This document shows positions 30,699 through 43,448 of a stretch of DNA of 64,000 nt, piece after piece. Positions within the stretch are counted from its first letter, which is position 1, and the number at the start of each line of letters is the position of its first letter. This DNA is from Lactuca virosa (lineage: Eukaryota > Streptophyta > Magnoliopsida > Asterales > Asteraceae). The stretch is taken from NCBI GenBank assembly GCA_928212115.1, contig CAKMRJ010003334.1, positions 106,923,165 to 106,987,164 of the forward strand, in the 5' to 3' direction. Made by a program: the position numbers and the translations under genes. The notes beneath the pieces are model-generated. The model was given only the letters and a program-made list of their open reading frames with translations, did no database searches and was not told the origin of the DNA.

Positions 30699-33600
30699 TT
30701 GCTCACCCCTTTCAAAGTAATTATCCTTCCGATGCAAGAAAACCCTTTTCTCTCTCAAGCACTGTTCATCATCTTATCCACTGCATCAATGGTTGCTTCT
30801 TCTTTAGTTGATGAACAAATGGCTCAATCAACATTACTGGGCATTAAGGCCAACCAGAATCTCATCTTGGACCTTGATCCATCCAAGTATGATGCTTTTC
30901 TCCAACCACTGATTGAATGCATGTGATACTCTCCTCTGGTTATTACACTATCGAAGACAGAGAATGTTTCTTTGGCTCTTCTATACAAAGCTTACTCTAC
31001 TGCTCGCTATGAGGAAAGTGTACCGCTTATTACTTTTGAGATTGGTTCTATCAAAACCACCATCACCAAGGCCCGTTTTAGTCGGTTTCTAAGGATTTCT
31101 GATTCTAGGAATTTGGTCGATCCTGAATCTATCTCCTCTTCAGCAATTCTGGAGATGTTATACTAAATGGGCTACAAAGATTATCTTGCAATTTTATCTA
31201 AGTTCAAGAAGGCTAACCCTCCTCCTATGTGGAATGGTCTGTTTACCCTGCTTTTCAAGAGCTTCTCAGAAAGAGTGACTGGATCTGATTGTGGAAGTAA
31301 GCTCTTTCTTACGATTATGTACGCTGTCTATTCTGGGGTAAATTTGGATTATAGGTTAGTTCTTTTGGCTCAATTTGTTCAGAGCACTGTCTCTGTTACA
31401 AGGCACAACGAGATTTCATGTGCTTGTTTTTGGGCCATTATCGTTCAGCGGGCAATCAATCGTCACAACATTTTGGTGATTGAGGGTTCAGCGATTGCAG
31501 CAATTCCTATGTTTCACACTTAAAATGTTATAGTGTCCGATAGTTCAAGATTCACGTTCATCGGATCTATTCCAGATACCATGCTTCGCAATATTCCAGC
31601 AAGCAGTGAAATTATCGTTGAATATCGCAGACTACCATCATCCGGTCCTCGTCCTTTAACCGCGGAGTTCCAGAAGGCTTTAGGAGAAGCAGACAAACCT
31701 AAGAAAGGGGTTAGGCGAAAATCGAAGGTTGGACCCTCCGAACCTGCTCAGACTCCAAAGAATAAGAAAATTAAGCGAGCCGCTCGCAGGCCAAGGACTC
31801 CCACTCTGAGTGATGAGGAGGATTCGTAGTCCCATACCATCTCTGACGTTCGCGTACCAGAGCAGGACCAGCACGAACATGACAACACTGCAGCGACTTC
31901 ATAACCTATCGTCTCACAGCCCACTCCTACTCAAACCAATCCTGAGGTATCATTCTCTATGCCAACTTCTGTTCCAATTACAAATGATTTTTTCCAGGAT
32001 TTTGCTCCACCTTCTCCTCCTCCTTCTACTACAACACCTATCACAATCGCTCTGTGTCCACCTGTATCTGTTGGAGTCTCGCAACCACATATTTCCATTA
32101 CTCACATTGCTCTACTATCCACAGACTCCACAGCAACCACAACAATAACCACAAGTTTGCTACCAGTCACTGCCAACGTATCTGATACGGGGGCAAGGGC
32201 TTCTGGTATTTCTCTTGGTACAGAGTCTACTCCCATCTCACCACTTCGTCAAGATGATCCAGATACTGTATTTGGTGATGATCGGGACACTTTTGAGGAT
32301 TTTCATTATAGTCGTTTTAATATCCAACCAGAGAGTGACGAAGATGATGCTCCCATAACCACAAATCAGTTCAAGGCACTGAATTCCAAGTTGGATTCAT
32401 TACTTGATTCCACCAAAGACTCTTCAAGTAATGAATACTCCCATGCCTCTGTCAAAGCCTTCCTTGAAACGCTTACTAAGGAGCATTCTGAAAAGGCTTG
32501 CAAAGAAACGACCAAAAAAAGTCGATAAACTATTTTCTGATATCAAAAGCTTTATGGAGGACGTTCGCTCTTCATCTGAACGCAACACCACCTCTGCAAA
32601 CATAGCCATCAACAATCTCATTTCTTCTCTCCAAACTAAAAAGGATGCTCTTACGAAGGTTCGCTCTAAGATTCAAACTGAGAATTTTGAGTTCAAAGCT
32701 TCCATTGCCTCCAAGATCGACAAACTTCATGTTGATTTGGCTCATGAAAACAAGATAATGGATGAGCTAGCTATTAACACTGAGAAGGTGAAGGTTCTAT
32801 CAGTCAAGTTAACGCATGCGAATTCCCAGATTGCTGATCTGAAGTCTGAGAATGCTGTCATCCGAAGTTGTGTTGCTGATGTGAATGTTCAGTTGCACAG
32901 CATGATTAAAACTCGCAATTCTCTATTAACGGTTTATGTTCGTCAGCATCTAGCAGACAAATTACAGCCTATCTTCTCCATGTTACAAAGCTTTCAAGGT
33001 GTTTCGGAATCTTCTATTCCAAAACAAGGGGGAGAAGCACAGAAAGAAGCAAAGAAAGTGACAACTGAAGACGTCAAGAAACCAGCTGGTGGTGGTGGTG
33101 ATCAAGAACAAAAAACAAAGTCAAACAAACTGAAGGATAATGTAGCTTCGAGTTCTATAGGAAAAGAAAAAGGTGACAAATGACGATGATGATGATGATG
33201 ATGAGGAAGAAGATGAAAATGTGAATCTTAAGCGAAGGAATCGTGACGCTGAGATTGATAATAATCTACGAATCGCTAGGGAAGCTAAAGAACAAGAGAA
33301 AGTTGCTCGTGAAGCAGAGGAAACCTTAAAAGCTCAGAAAACTGTCTTTCCTATGTGGACACTGGAACGAATTCTGAATGAGGCAGTCGAAAATCCGAAC
33401 ATTTATTGGCTAGAGCCTGTTGGATCATTCGAATTTGAGAACTCTTCGGATTTGCAGCTTGATCTTCCTATTACGCCGAAGGCTTTTCTGTTTCGCAGTT
33501 TTGACAATATTACGAACGTTTCTCCTGCTGACAAAGGTGTTGATCAGGTGTTCTTTTCCTTTTATCTAAAGCACATGAGGCCACAATATGAAACGTGGAG

Positions 33601-34213
33601 CTCAAAGAAGATCACAGCTGTTAAGGTGTTCGGACCAATTGAAACTGAGAGCTTCATTAATGCTCATTTCAAGGTTGCTCGTGGGTCTGTGAGTTCAATG
33701 CATGAATTTACTCTCGCAGATCTGCCCTGCCTCAACCCATTCGATTGGATTTCTCTGCTTCTTTTACTACTGGAGGATCAACAGAAATTCGAGCCTATTA
33801 TTGCACATCTGAAGTGAATGTTGGTCTGTTACATCAAAGAGATTGGAAAGATGGACGTGGAGATTGCCTCTGTTCTGAATAAGAAACCTACATTTCTCCC
33901 CAAGGAGCCTCGGAAGGATCTTGATACGATGAAGTTGGGGAGGATACGAAAGAAGGATTGGAGTGTCGCTTTTCAGATAAGAGAAAAACCATATGCGAAC
34001 TTTCACAGAGTCTGCTTCTATTTGCCAGACAAACATCTATACTCCTCCTCCTGTCTAGAATATATTGTGGATTTTGTGAGTCAAAATAAAGAGAACAGTA
34101 TTACGGACAAGAAGTGTTTTTCTGACATGATCGATTGGTACGTCCTGGTTCGCAAGACTGTGCTGGGAATTATGCCGAAGCTGTTTAAAATTCAGAAGCG
34201 CCAAAAACAATGA
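30699..34213 (+). pseudogene. Large decayed ORF between pol and 3' LTR of the Sirevirus (extra/env-position ORF)
   Basis: Readable frames cover 3.5 kb: 30699-31829 and 31959-32528 in one frame with stops at 30924, 31164, 31521, 31827 and near 31903; a frameshift near 32515 (frame 32404-33183); a second near 33180 (33173-34213, one stop at 33815). In order: an N-terminal domain (NLILDLDPSKYDAFLQPL; PPPMWNGLFTLLFKSFSERV; RFTFIGSIPDTMLRNIPA), a basic patch (KKGVRRKS, KNKKIKRAARRPR), a Pro/Ser/Thr-rich linker, a coiled coil (about 32540-33000), an Asp/Glu run, and a C-terminal domain (FPMWTLERILNEAVENPNIYW; PITPKAFLFRSFDNIT). Some Sireviruses carry an 'env-like' ORF here, but I see no clear transmembrane segment. 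I do not recognise the family and assign no function. Confidence 0.75.
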
Positions 34214-34233
34214 TGATATACCTTCCTTATTTA

Positions 34234-34248
34234 AACAAAGGGGGAGAT
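34234..34248 (+). other. Polypurine tract of the Sirevirus
   Basis: AACAAAGGGGGAGAT immediately precedes TGTTGGGG, the start of the 3' LTR, as expected for the plus-strand primer. Confidence 0.85.
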
Positions 34249-34577
34249 TGTTGGGGTTATATTGTGTTGTGTCATTTATTGTGTTGTAATTATTCAATCT
34301 TTTGTAACGGGCTGGGCCTGTCCACACCCGGTTCCTTATTGTGCTAGGCTTAGAGTATAAATAGTGCATGCAAGCACCGTGTTTTAATTAATGATCTTGT
34401 AACCCTACACTGCCTTTACAGTAGAAGTTCTTCATCAAGCTCTTCTAAGGCAGTGCTTTTTAATCATTCGGCACAACTTTGATCTCCATTCTTTGTGTTT
34501 GATTCCTTTACCTGTTTTGAATCTATCGATCTTATCGTATTAATCTTATCAGGTAATTGGTAGAAGTATTCTCAACA
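34249..34577 (+). repeat. Sirevirus 3' LTR (short)
   Basis: It begins TGTTGGGGTTATATTG and ends ...GTATTCTCAACA, 329 bp. TATAAATA at 34356-34363 is the likely promoter. A copy of the junction sequence ATTCTCAACACTTCAC recurs 140 bp further on (34709), so the exact end should be checked against another copy. Confidence 0.75.
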
Positions 34578-35834
34578 CTTCACTGACAGATTATGTTGAC
34601 TAATAGATATCGAATGCTTTAATACATATTACTAGTATATAAGTGTCAGAATCTAAGTAGAATGACATAGTTAGTCATAGTGAATGTTAGTCGGATGTGA
34701 AGTTACCCTATTCTCAACACTTCACGGATATATTACGTTGTTAGTATGAGGAAGAATTTGCAAGAGTATATGAGTAGTGGCATGACCACCTATAGTGCGG
34801 AGATTAGAGGTTGTAGCCGGAAGAAGAAACATGGAAGAATTGTCCTTTGAACGACCAATCGAATGAAGAGGAGCAGTAAATAGAGTAGGCAACATATTGG
34901 AAATAGGAGAACAACTACCCATTCCTTGTTTAAATGTGAGTAGATAGAGCAGTGAAGCAGACAAAGACTCGAGGATTCAGGAAAAGCTTTTCAGTTTACT
35001 ATTGATAAAGCCAAGACAACACCAAAAGCAATTATAGATAGATATTTAGTTGTAGAGATCGTAAATAAAAAGTGATAGAGGCGATTGTTTTGCATCAAGA
35101 CTACGACACCATGGTATGATTGAGAGCGTTTCACAGCATGATTGGGTTCAAACCCAAGTGGGGGAGAACTAATCGTCGGTAGTAAAGGAGGTAGAAAACG
35201 TTAAACAGATATATGGGAACCTAGAAGACACAACAAGTATTCGGTTCGAGAACCCTAAGTGATAAGCTCATTCTTAAACCAGAAACAAGCGACGGATAAC
35301 TGGTACTTCAACCAATATAAATCGATGCATAACTCATACTTCAACAATAAACAACGAATGTATAATTCAAATCCATTTAATGAATGTATTTTCAAATGAA
35401 TTTCATCCATATGTCACACACTGAATACTTACTTATAATTTTAGATACTATTTTTTCATTGCAAATACATATTTGTAATCATTTATTATCTAATCATAAA
35501 AGTTTCGATGATGTGTTTTGTAATAAAATTTTAGTCTATAAGACGTATCAAATTATGTTGGTCATTATGTGAATGTCGATTTATAAGTACCATATCTAAT
35601 GCTTGTCGTTTTACTATTATGGTGTAAGTACATATCACAACATTCTGTTAGATGAGAAACCATTTATAGTGCTCGAGTAAATATACATACTCCATCATTT
35701 GCACTACATAATAATTGTAGGATTCAATTAGTTTAAGTGTGATAATTAATAAAAACAAATTTATATCTTTATACTATTATTTACTTTAATTTTTTATTAA
35801 TTTCATTCGAATAATATAAATATTCAAGATAAAC

Positions 35835-35870
<36 letters not shown>

Positions 35871-37790
35871 CTATGATAATGATAATAACAACAAAAAGAC
35901 AACAATTAAAAAAAACAACAAAAAGACAATAAAACACAAAAATCATATCGATATTATTACCGACCAATTAAAGAATGTCGTCATCAATTGTAAACTTATA
36001 TGATCACTCAAATTTATTGTCAAATCATCATCACACTGATTATAACCTATAATTAAATAGCATCTCCTACGACTAATCTTTTTCAATAGTTTTTTTTATA
36101 AAATTTTAAATAATTTATGCATATCTATCTAAAATGTTATTTAATAACCCCTCGTTAAATTAGTTATTTTTAATACCTCTCATTTAAATAACACATCATA
36201 TTTTAATATAAAATATTGATAGCACAAACAAATAAAAATAAAAATAAAAATATGTTGGGACTTTATTAATAAATGTATATGATGAAAAAAAAAGTATTAT
36301 GTTATAGTTATAAATAGGATTGAAAATATTATTTAATTGTTATAAATTTATATTTTATAAATAAAATGTCATTAAACATTTAATAAAAATAATTAATTAG
36401 TAATAAATAATAACGTCTAGACGATGAGATTGTATGACAAACAACAACCAACAAAACACACAAAAAGCAAAAAACAAAAGATAACTCTAAAAATATATTT
36501 TTAATTGATAATAAAAAAATTATCTAGTGACGAAGTATTAATAACAGAAGCTTCATTCTTTAACCCTATGAGATCATAATTGATTATAATAAGATTGGTA
36601 ATCAATTATCTAAGTTAAATATCAAAAAATAAAAAATAAAGTTACAAAAAATAAAATAAAAGTAAAAAAAACATGTTTTTAAGGTTCTAAACCATCCAGA
36701 TTGATCTTAAATAAAACTATTTAAAAATAAAATATAATTAATAGGTAAAATGTGAATAAGTCAATAATAAAAAAAAAGATAAATTAACTATACAAAACAT
36801 AAATATACACTGACTATTTAATATATATTGAATGATTAATAAAAAAATGAATTATTCCAAAATATTAAATTATTAATGAAAATATTAATATTAATAAACT
36901 AGAAAACATCCCAATTAAAAATGCTATAAAGAAAATAAAATATTAATAAGACCCAATTAAATAAAAAATTGCGACTCACAATTGACGATTTCAACTTGAA
37001 AACGAAAGACAGGGATAAAAATGGAAACAAATAGAAAACCAAAAATCGACAAATAGGGAAAAATTAACGTAATATTTGATGTGATAAAGACATCCGTTAA
37101 AGATCGCTTTGAAAAATTACTTTAGTTGCTAATTGAGGAGACATGCGTACCAACCCATTTCATATTTGTGGCTATTATTCCTTTGGCATTTATATTTCAA
37201 GTTCTATCTACTTTTGACTAACTTGTGGTTTACGTTTTTTTTATTTTATAAATTTAATAAGATAATATATATAAAAGCAAGAGTCGACATCAAAATATGT
37301 ACCTGAGAGTGTTTTGACATTTTCAATTATTATTTTATTTTTAAAAGATAAAAGTAACCATCTGTCATAAAATTTTACTAAAAAATATCAGTGATCTTCA
37401 AATTTAAGTTTTAACCACCACTTTTGTGGACTTTTTAAAATGACATTTAAAATTATGTCGTTTTGAATATTCCGTAATATGATCATCTATTTCATTTATG
37501 TTGTTAAGTATAGGTATGGGTCGTAAAGGGCATGAAGATGACTCAGTAGGCCACCTTCAACGCTGTGGAGACCATTGGTACACCGCCCTCCTAAACACCG
37601 GGTGGTAATATGTTGAAGCTACGACGCAAGGCAACCAATGTGAAAACCAATGGGAAGTATGGTCAAATATTTAAAGAACAATAAGAATATTTTTTACCTT
37701 TATATATAAATATAATACCAATTTAATTTTTGTACACACCATTATCATTTTTCCTATCTTTTTATGCAAACTTCTAACATATTTTTATGT
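34578..37790. other. AT-rich region without recognisable genes
   Basis: Long AT-rich stretch. A PPT-like CCAAGTGGGGGAGAA at about 35154-35168 suggests the buried 3' end of another LTR element, but no LTR with a partner is visible. Near 37505-37660 a GC-richer stretch contains an imperfect inverted repeat (CCACCTTCAACGC ... GTTGAAGCTACG), possibly the 5' end of the Harbinger element below. No frame is supportable. Confidence 0.5.
35835..35870. repeat. (AAT)n microsatellite
   Basis: Twelve uninterrupted AAT units. Confidence 0.95.
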
Positions 37791-38400
37791 CCCGTCATCC
37801 GACGGCGAAGACGACAACGACGATGATGATGAACGGGCATTACTCTACACACAAGAAGCATGAGGCTAAACATAAATCGCATGGAAACACATGAATGTCT
37901 ATATCGTGATTACTTTACGGATAATTGTATATACAACTCAAAGGATTGCAAGCAAAATTTTCTTTGAGTGGGAATGTATTTATATGGATAATTAACGCTT
38001 TGGAAAGCAAGTATTGTTTCTTTCATATCTATATCTATTAAATATATGTTTATACAAAATAAATACATATTTTTACGTATTAAATATTTATATTTGGGTA
38101 TCGTTTTTTCCAATATAGATATAATGTTTAAGGTAGGCGGGGATTCATAGCTTTGTAAAAATATGTTGCATTAATTCGGTTGATGGCTTACAGGGAGTCC
38201 TCTGATTCCGTTAACGATTATCTGAAAATGTTTGAAAGAACAGCAAGAGAAAGTTTGTATAGATTGTCAAAAGGTGTTATTAAAATATCCGGTGATGTTT
38301 ATTTTCGAAAACATTCGTTGCATGATATGCAACAACTATACGCGGCATATGAAGAGAGACATGGTTTTACCGATATGTTTGGAAGCATTGATTGTACAAT
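37791..38400 (+). pseudogene. PIF/Harbinger transposase (HARBI1-like) relic, 5' half
   Basis: After an acidic start (SDGEDDNDDDDE) one frame reads CLYRDYFTDNCIYNSKDCKQ, matching the N-terminal (E/R)-x-L-x-x-D-Y-F block of plant Harbinger nucleases; stops follow near 37960 and 37985. A second frame (38180-38400) gives MAYRESSDSVNDYLKM, TARESLYRLSKGVI, HDMQQLYAAYEERHGF and FGSIDCT; the last carries the first Asp of the DDE triad. The frame ends abruptly at about 38400 where minus-strand gypsy RT begins, so the catalytic half is gone. Several stops confirm a relic. The family call rests on several collinear blocks. Confidence 0.8.
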
Positions 38401-39330
38401 GTCTTACTCTCTCACCGTCAGTTGATGATACCTTCACTTGAGATCAATCTTTAAAAAATAGCTTGGGCCTTGCAATTGATCGAACAGGTCATCAATCCTA
38501 GGTAATGAGTATTTATTCTTTATCGTTGCTTTGTTCAAATCTCTATAGTCGATGCATATTCCTATTCTTCCGTCATTCTTCTTCACGAATAACATCGAAG
38601 CTCCTCAGGGTGAAGAACTAGGTCTAATGGAACCTTTGTCCAACAACTCCAGAAGTAGCATCATGAGCTCTTTCATCTCCGCCGGTGCTAATTGGTATGT
38701 CACTTTTGCTATTGGTGTTGTTCCTAGAAACGAGTCTATCTGAAACTCTACTTGTCTATCAGGGAGCAATCCAGGAAGATCTTCGGGAAATACTTCCGGA
38801 AGGTCACACACCATTGGTATTCGCTGCATCTCCTTTTTCTCCTTCTTTGCATTGATCACAAATGCAAGATATGATGTGCATCCCTTGGCCAAACAATTCC
38901 TGACTTTCATCTTGCAGATGTCCCCATACACCATAAATGGTTATGTTCCAGGAGGGTTTATCTTTACCATCTTATTTCTGCACTTTATATCCGCATCATT
39001 TTCACTAAGGCAATCTATCCCTAGTACTATGCCGAAACCACTAAAGTCAATGGGCAATAACTCCTCATGGAACTTATTCCCATTCAAGTCGATAACTATG
39101 TTTCTCATACAATCATTAACATGTACAATCTTACCACTAGCAACTTCTACTAGTAAGGCATTTTCTAGTTTGTGTACAGGTAATGTAAGTTTCTACCAAA
39201 TTTATGAGAAATAAAGGAGTATTTTGCTCTAGAATTAAACAAAATATTGGCAGGAAAATAATTTACTAGAAATGATCCTGAAGCGACATTTGCTTTGTTT
39301 CTTGCTGCCTCCAGGTTCATCTAAAATGTG
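38400..39330 (-). pseudogene. Gypsy G1 protease and N-terminal reverse transcriptase
   Basis: The protease strand reads GSFLVNYFPANILFNSRAKY, where N-S-R replaces the D-S-G of an active aspartic protease. The linker contains YLAFVINAKKEKKEM and CDLPEVFPEDLPGLLPDRQV (38934-38605), the conserved block before RT in chromoviruses. RT then follows: LDKGSIRPSSSP, GRIGICIDYRDLNKATIKN, SLPRIDDLFDQLQGPSYFL, KIDLK then a stop, RYHQLTVRE then a stop. The polymerase YxDD motif was downstream and is lost at the junction near 38400. Confidence 0.88.
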
Positions 39331-39431
39331 CGTGACTTTTGTTTTGATGGCACATGTGGCTTTATAGCTTCCTTCTTCTTTGGGCAGTCCCTCTAGAAAG
39401 GCACTACCTCTCCACACCCAAAACATTCTTT

Positions 39432-39680
39432 CTAATTTGATGTACACTTGCTAGCGTAGTGACCAGTTTTGCCACACCTGTAGCAGGTCACATCTTCTAC
39501 ACATTGCCCCGCATGCTTCACCTTACACTTTTCACACCACTTCGCCTCATTGCTACCCCCAGACTTCTTGTTGTTGGGGTCAGACTTCAAGAATCTACTC
39601 TTCTTATTGGATTTTGAATGTCCTTCAAATTTCCTCTTCTCGCCAACTTCAACTATGTCGGAGGTTCTCCCTTTGATCAT
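39432..39680 (-). pseudogene. Gypsy G1 gag C-terminus with zinc knuckle
   Basis: Lys/Ser-rich sequence (KRKFEGHSKSNKKSR) followed by WCEKCKVKHAGQCVEDVTC and CYRCGKTGHYASKC, a standard CCHC knuckle (C-x2-C-x4-H-x4-C) that binds element RNA. It lies between the gag core (39771-40043) and protease. Confidence 0.9.
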
Positions 39681-39770
39681 GTCTTCAACAGATTTGGCAA
39701 CCCAGATGGTTGCCTCAAGAGTAGGTGCCTAACGTACTAGCACAGAGTACTCCCATGACACTCCCTTAAA

Positions 39771-40043
39771 TTACCTATCGACTTTTGTTAGCTTGTCCGG
39801 TACAAGGTGCAAGGTAAACTCCATCTTGTCTATGAAGGCATTGGTATACTCATCAACGGACATGTTGCCCTTCTTTAGTGTTAGAAACTTGTTCTCCAAC
39901 TCTAACATGTTTTGGGCCAAGCAGAACTTGCGTTTGAAGTGTACCAAGAACTCTTCCCATGTCAGTTGCAGTGGCTCGTTACGGCTTATGGTCCTCCCCA
40001 ACGTGTTCCACCAATGAATAGCCCCGCCCCTAAACTGGCGCAT
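39771..40043 (-). pseudogene. Gypsy G1 gag core (Retrotrans_gag)
   Basis: FRGGAIHWWNTLGRTIS, LTWEEFLVHFKRKFCLAQNM and LENKFLTLKKGNMSVDEYTN are the conserved strings of the plant gypsy gag domain. The frame is closed by a TAG at 40044 upstream and by a stop below 39771. Frame 40311-40538 (VQAMIQAMLTEQMEETRGLL) is the gag N-terminus. Confidence 0.88.
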
Positions 40044-40932
40044 ATCATAAGTGGTCTGAAACTTGCCCTTGCAACCACATGTTTATGAAGGCTAGCTCTA
40101 TCTCAGAAATCTAATCAAATCTTCTTTCTCATTAAAATTCGATCGTTTGCAAGTTATAAAATCTTTGTACTTTCATTTGTTCCTATCTATCCCTCCATAT
40201 GGGTGATTCTTCCTAACCACTAGTTGTTCAACTTGATCTACAGTCCTCCTATAGCTTCCCTCTTTGGACCGATCTTCATTTAGAACTGGTTCCTTAACCG
40301 GTGTAGTGACTTATCTCATATTCCCTTGGAGCAATCCTCTAGTCTCCTCCATTTGCTCAGTTAGCATTGCTTGAATCATAGCTTGAACTCCTGCCATTGT
40401 GATTGGTTCAGCTGCCGGTACGAATTTTGGTGCACGCGCAATCACATGTCGAGGTTTATATCGTTGATTTCCGTTACCATTTCCCAGTCCGCTATGAGTT
40501 CTCACCATGATGTTCTGTACACCAAAATATTCTTTCAATGCTTCGGGATGTGAGTATATTATGATCGGGAAAGGTTTTATTTATGTTAGATGCATAATCC
40601 TCCTTATCACTCTGAAAAGTTATATGCCAGTTCTAATACATTATCTTATACATTTATAATCCTGACCATATAAAATTTCCAAATCAAGGTCAATAACATA
40701 CCTTAAATCTATTCAAGTAATATCAATCCAGATAAAAAAAACTAAAGCATGCCATAATAAAAATCATTTGGCACATAATAGCAATTAAGGCACATACCCT
40801 AAAGTAAGCAAATGCTTGTGTCAATTCAAGTATATAACCTAAAAGCATTCAGACACACACCTCACGATCATCATTTAGAATTCTAAGTTTAAGTCTAGAA
40901 TTTACCAAAATTCCTAGTTCGCTTAAACTAAT

Positions 40933-40944
40933 GCTCTTATACCA
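40933..40944 (-). other. Primer-binding site of G1 (decayed initiator-Met type)
   Basis: Two bases after the LTR, the minus strand reads TGGTATAAGAGC, one mismatch from TGGTATCAGAGC, the complement of the plant initiator-Met tRNA 3' end used by chromoviruses. Confidence 0.8.
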
Positions 40945-42504
40945 ATTGTGGCATCCCCAATTTTATGGCCAATTAAAAACTTTTTCTTTATGCTTATTCA
41001 AAACAAAGTATTTTTTTATTAGTGGGGATTTTTTGCAAAACATTATTGATGTGAGATAATATCAATATCAAAGAACTTTCGGAGAAATGTTTTTCATTAA
41101 TATTTTAAAAGATTTGGATGTCATAACCAATACAGGAAACATAAGCATAAACTTGTCTTTACAAGCCTTACAACCTTATTATACTAATGGCCAAAACTCC
41201 TCGAATCTCTCAGCGGACTCCACCATCACTATCCCTGAACCTTCGTACCACTACATTTGATACAAAGAAACTGAGTGGGTCGGACTTGGGAACCTAGTGA
41301 GCATATATGGTTTTCAACCCACAAAATTATAATTAAAATCATTTTAAATATATATTCACACCAAACAATTAATCCGATTACCCATTCCCATTATTCTTAC
41401 TCCCTGATCCTAAAATGATGATCCCGATAGATCTATCCTAAAGGATCACTATAAGCAATGAATGGACAATACCACTTCGGGGATTATGTAGCAATATATG
41501 TCAACAAGGCAACAATGAGGGGGATAGAGTGCCTGAATGAACATTCTTTCTTTTTCCCTAAAAAGCATGATCATTAATACCTACATGTGGCGAGCCTGCT
41601 AGTGTTCCACGAGACTGTGTAGAATATTCAATGGTCGTCATCTATACTCTGTTAGATGACTAGTCCCTAGTAGTACGATAGTACACTGCATGGCCTCTCA
41701 TCATTATTTTGTTTCCTACATCCCTTCACTACCCTATACAATTTAAATATGATAAAATAAATATACAAGTAAAATCATATCATATTATTAAGTTTAGCAC
41801 ATATATCAAGAACACATATAATAGGCACATATAGCATTTAAATATCTAAATTCTTTATATATATGTGTAATATGAAAGTAACTATACACTCACTTGTTAA
41901 AAGTGGATGACGTGTGATTTGGGCAGCGCTTCACGTAACACCTTAGCTTTTCCTTCCAAAAGACCTAAATGTGAATATCACTAAGTCTTAGTCTTATATT
42001 CCTTGTGACTATTATGATAGTCTAGATTCCTCAATCATCCAAATATCCACATCAATATCTATCAAGTAAGGAGTAACCACGTAATATCATATCGGAGGTA
42101 GGGTTCGTTTGGTATACAAGGTATATTGTTTGGAAATCTTACTTTAACCACCTCACAAAAATATAGCCTAGACATTACCCCCGTAAGTAGATTAATCATT
42201 ATTATGACATGGAATCACTGATAAATCTTACATATAGATTCATAATAATAAATACGAATATAAATATAAGTTACACTTGAAATAAAATAAGTGCAACTTA
42301 ACTTACAAAGTTTACTGACAGAAAGTCCGGAAAGCTCGCAGGCAGAACTCCGTCTCGAACACTTCTATTTGTTGGATTCTCCGACGATTCAGAGCTCCGC
42401 TAAATACTTCTAAAAATCTAGGGAAAACCATACTCGATAGAGGGATAAATTTTGTAAGAGAATTGGACTTGGAGATGTGAGCAAATGGCTCAAGGCTTAA
42501 CTCT

Positions 42505-42512
42505 TATTTATA
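42505..42512 (-). promoter_or_regulatory. TATA box of the G1 LTR
   Basis: TATAAATA on the minus strand, immediately downstream (in LTR direction) of the 67-bp duplication. Confidence 0.6.
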
Positions 42513-42513
42513 G

Positions 42514-42647
42514 AATTTTACGGGGTGCACCGCACATCTCTTCATAGGCGCGTCATGCCTTTGCGCTACGTCAATCCTTCAATTTTACGAGGTGCGTCGC
42601 ACACCTATTCATAGGCGTGCCATGCCTTCGCGCTACGTCAATCCTTC
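42514..42647 (-). repeat. 67-bp tandem duplication upstream of the G1 LTR promoter
   Basis: Two units with a 67-bp period (AATTTTACGRGGTGC...CGCTACGTCAATCCTTCA), each GC-rich and containing TACGTC. They touch the TATA box, so the duplication doubles the proximal promoter. Confidence 0.8.
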
Positions 42648-43448
42648 AGTTTACTGCCACATGTCGCATTTTTCCCGGGTAAGCATTGCCCTTCTAGAAG
42701 CGTGTGTCGCGTCCTACGCGCTAAATTTTAATGTTTTTTCTAAAAATGTATATTTCTTATATGAGCACCGTTTTCATCGTTCTTTATATCCACACATAGC
42801 TATCGATGAGTACTACAACTTTCATTTAGACTTCATCGGCTAATTCTCAATTTATTTATAAATTATATTTTTATAGGGATAAGACTGTTAAACTCCGTAT
42901 AAAAATCATAACTCTTTCGTATGAATTCCAATCCCGACTGTCTTTATATGACGAATTCTTATTCACGATATCTTCAATTCTCATTTAGATTGTTTTGTCC
43001 AACAATCAACTGATTTTAATTTCGATTTTTGTGTCGCACACTACTGTACCGAAACTTCAAAAATCATAACTTCCTCATACGAAGTCAGATTTAGACGTTG
43101 TTTATATGTACGTTCTTGCTTTTATGATTACTAAAACTTTCGTTTACATTACTTAGGCTAATAAGAAATCCATCTCTTATTCACTATTTATGACGCACTT
43201 TGTTGTGTGGGGCTAAACACGAAACTTCGATGAATTATAACTTCTTCATACGAAGTCAGATTTAAGCGTTCCTTGTGTCCCCGAGATCTTCGTCATGACT
43301 ACTCGATATTCATCAAGGTTTTTTTATCCTAAATAATCTTTTATTTTTGACGCTTATTTTACTCTTATTTATTTACTTTTACAATATGTTTTTACACAAA
43401 TATTATATACACACAATATTCATCGAATTTCCACATACATAATATATA

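Larger units (their letters stand above)
28106..34577 (+). mobile_element. Sirevirus-type copia, 3' half
   Basis: The element starts inside RT (near 28106) and runs through RNase H, a 1.7-kb spacer with tandem repeats, a 3.5-kb extra ORF, a polypurine tract (34234-34248) and a 329-bp 3' LTR (34249-34577). RT/RNase H wording (INFFLGLNIRQSQEGIFINQ; QHSKTKHITLRYHFIKDHV) and a long ORF between pol and LTR are characteristic of the SIRE/Sirevirus lineage. The 5' half is missing; it abuts copia D. Target duplication cannot be checked. Confidence 0.85.

Noticed and set aside
35150..35170. PPT-like CCAAGTGGGGGAGAA as the end of another LTR element
   Set aside because: No TG start, LTR partner or coding relic can be seen around it; kept only as a remark.
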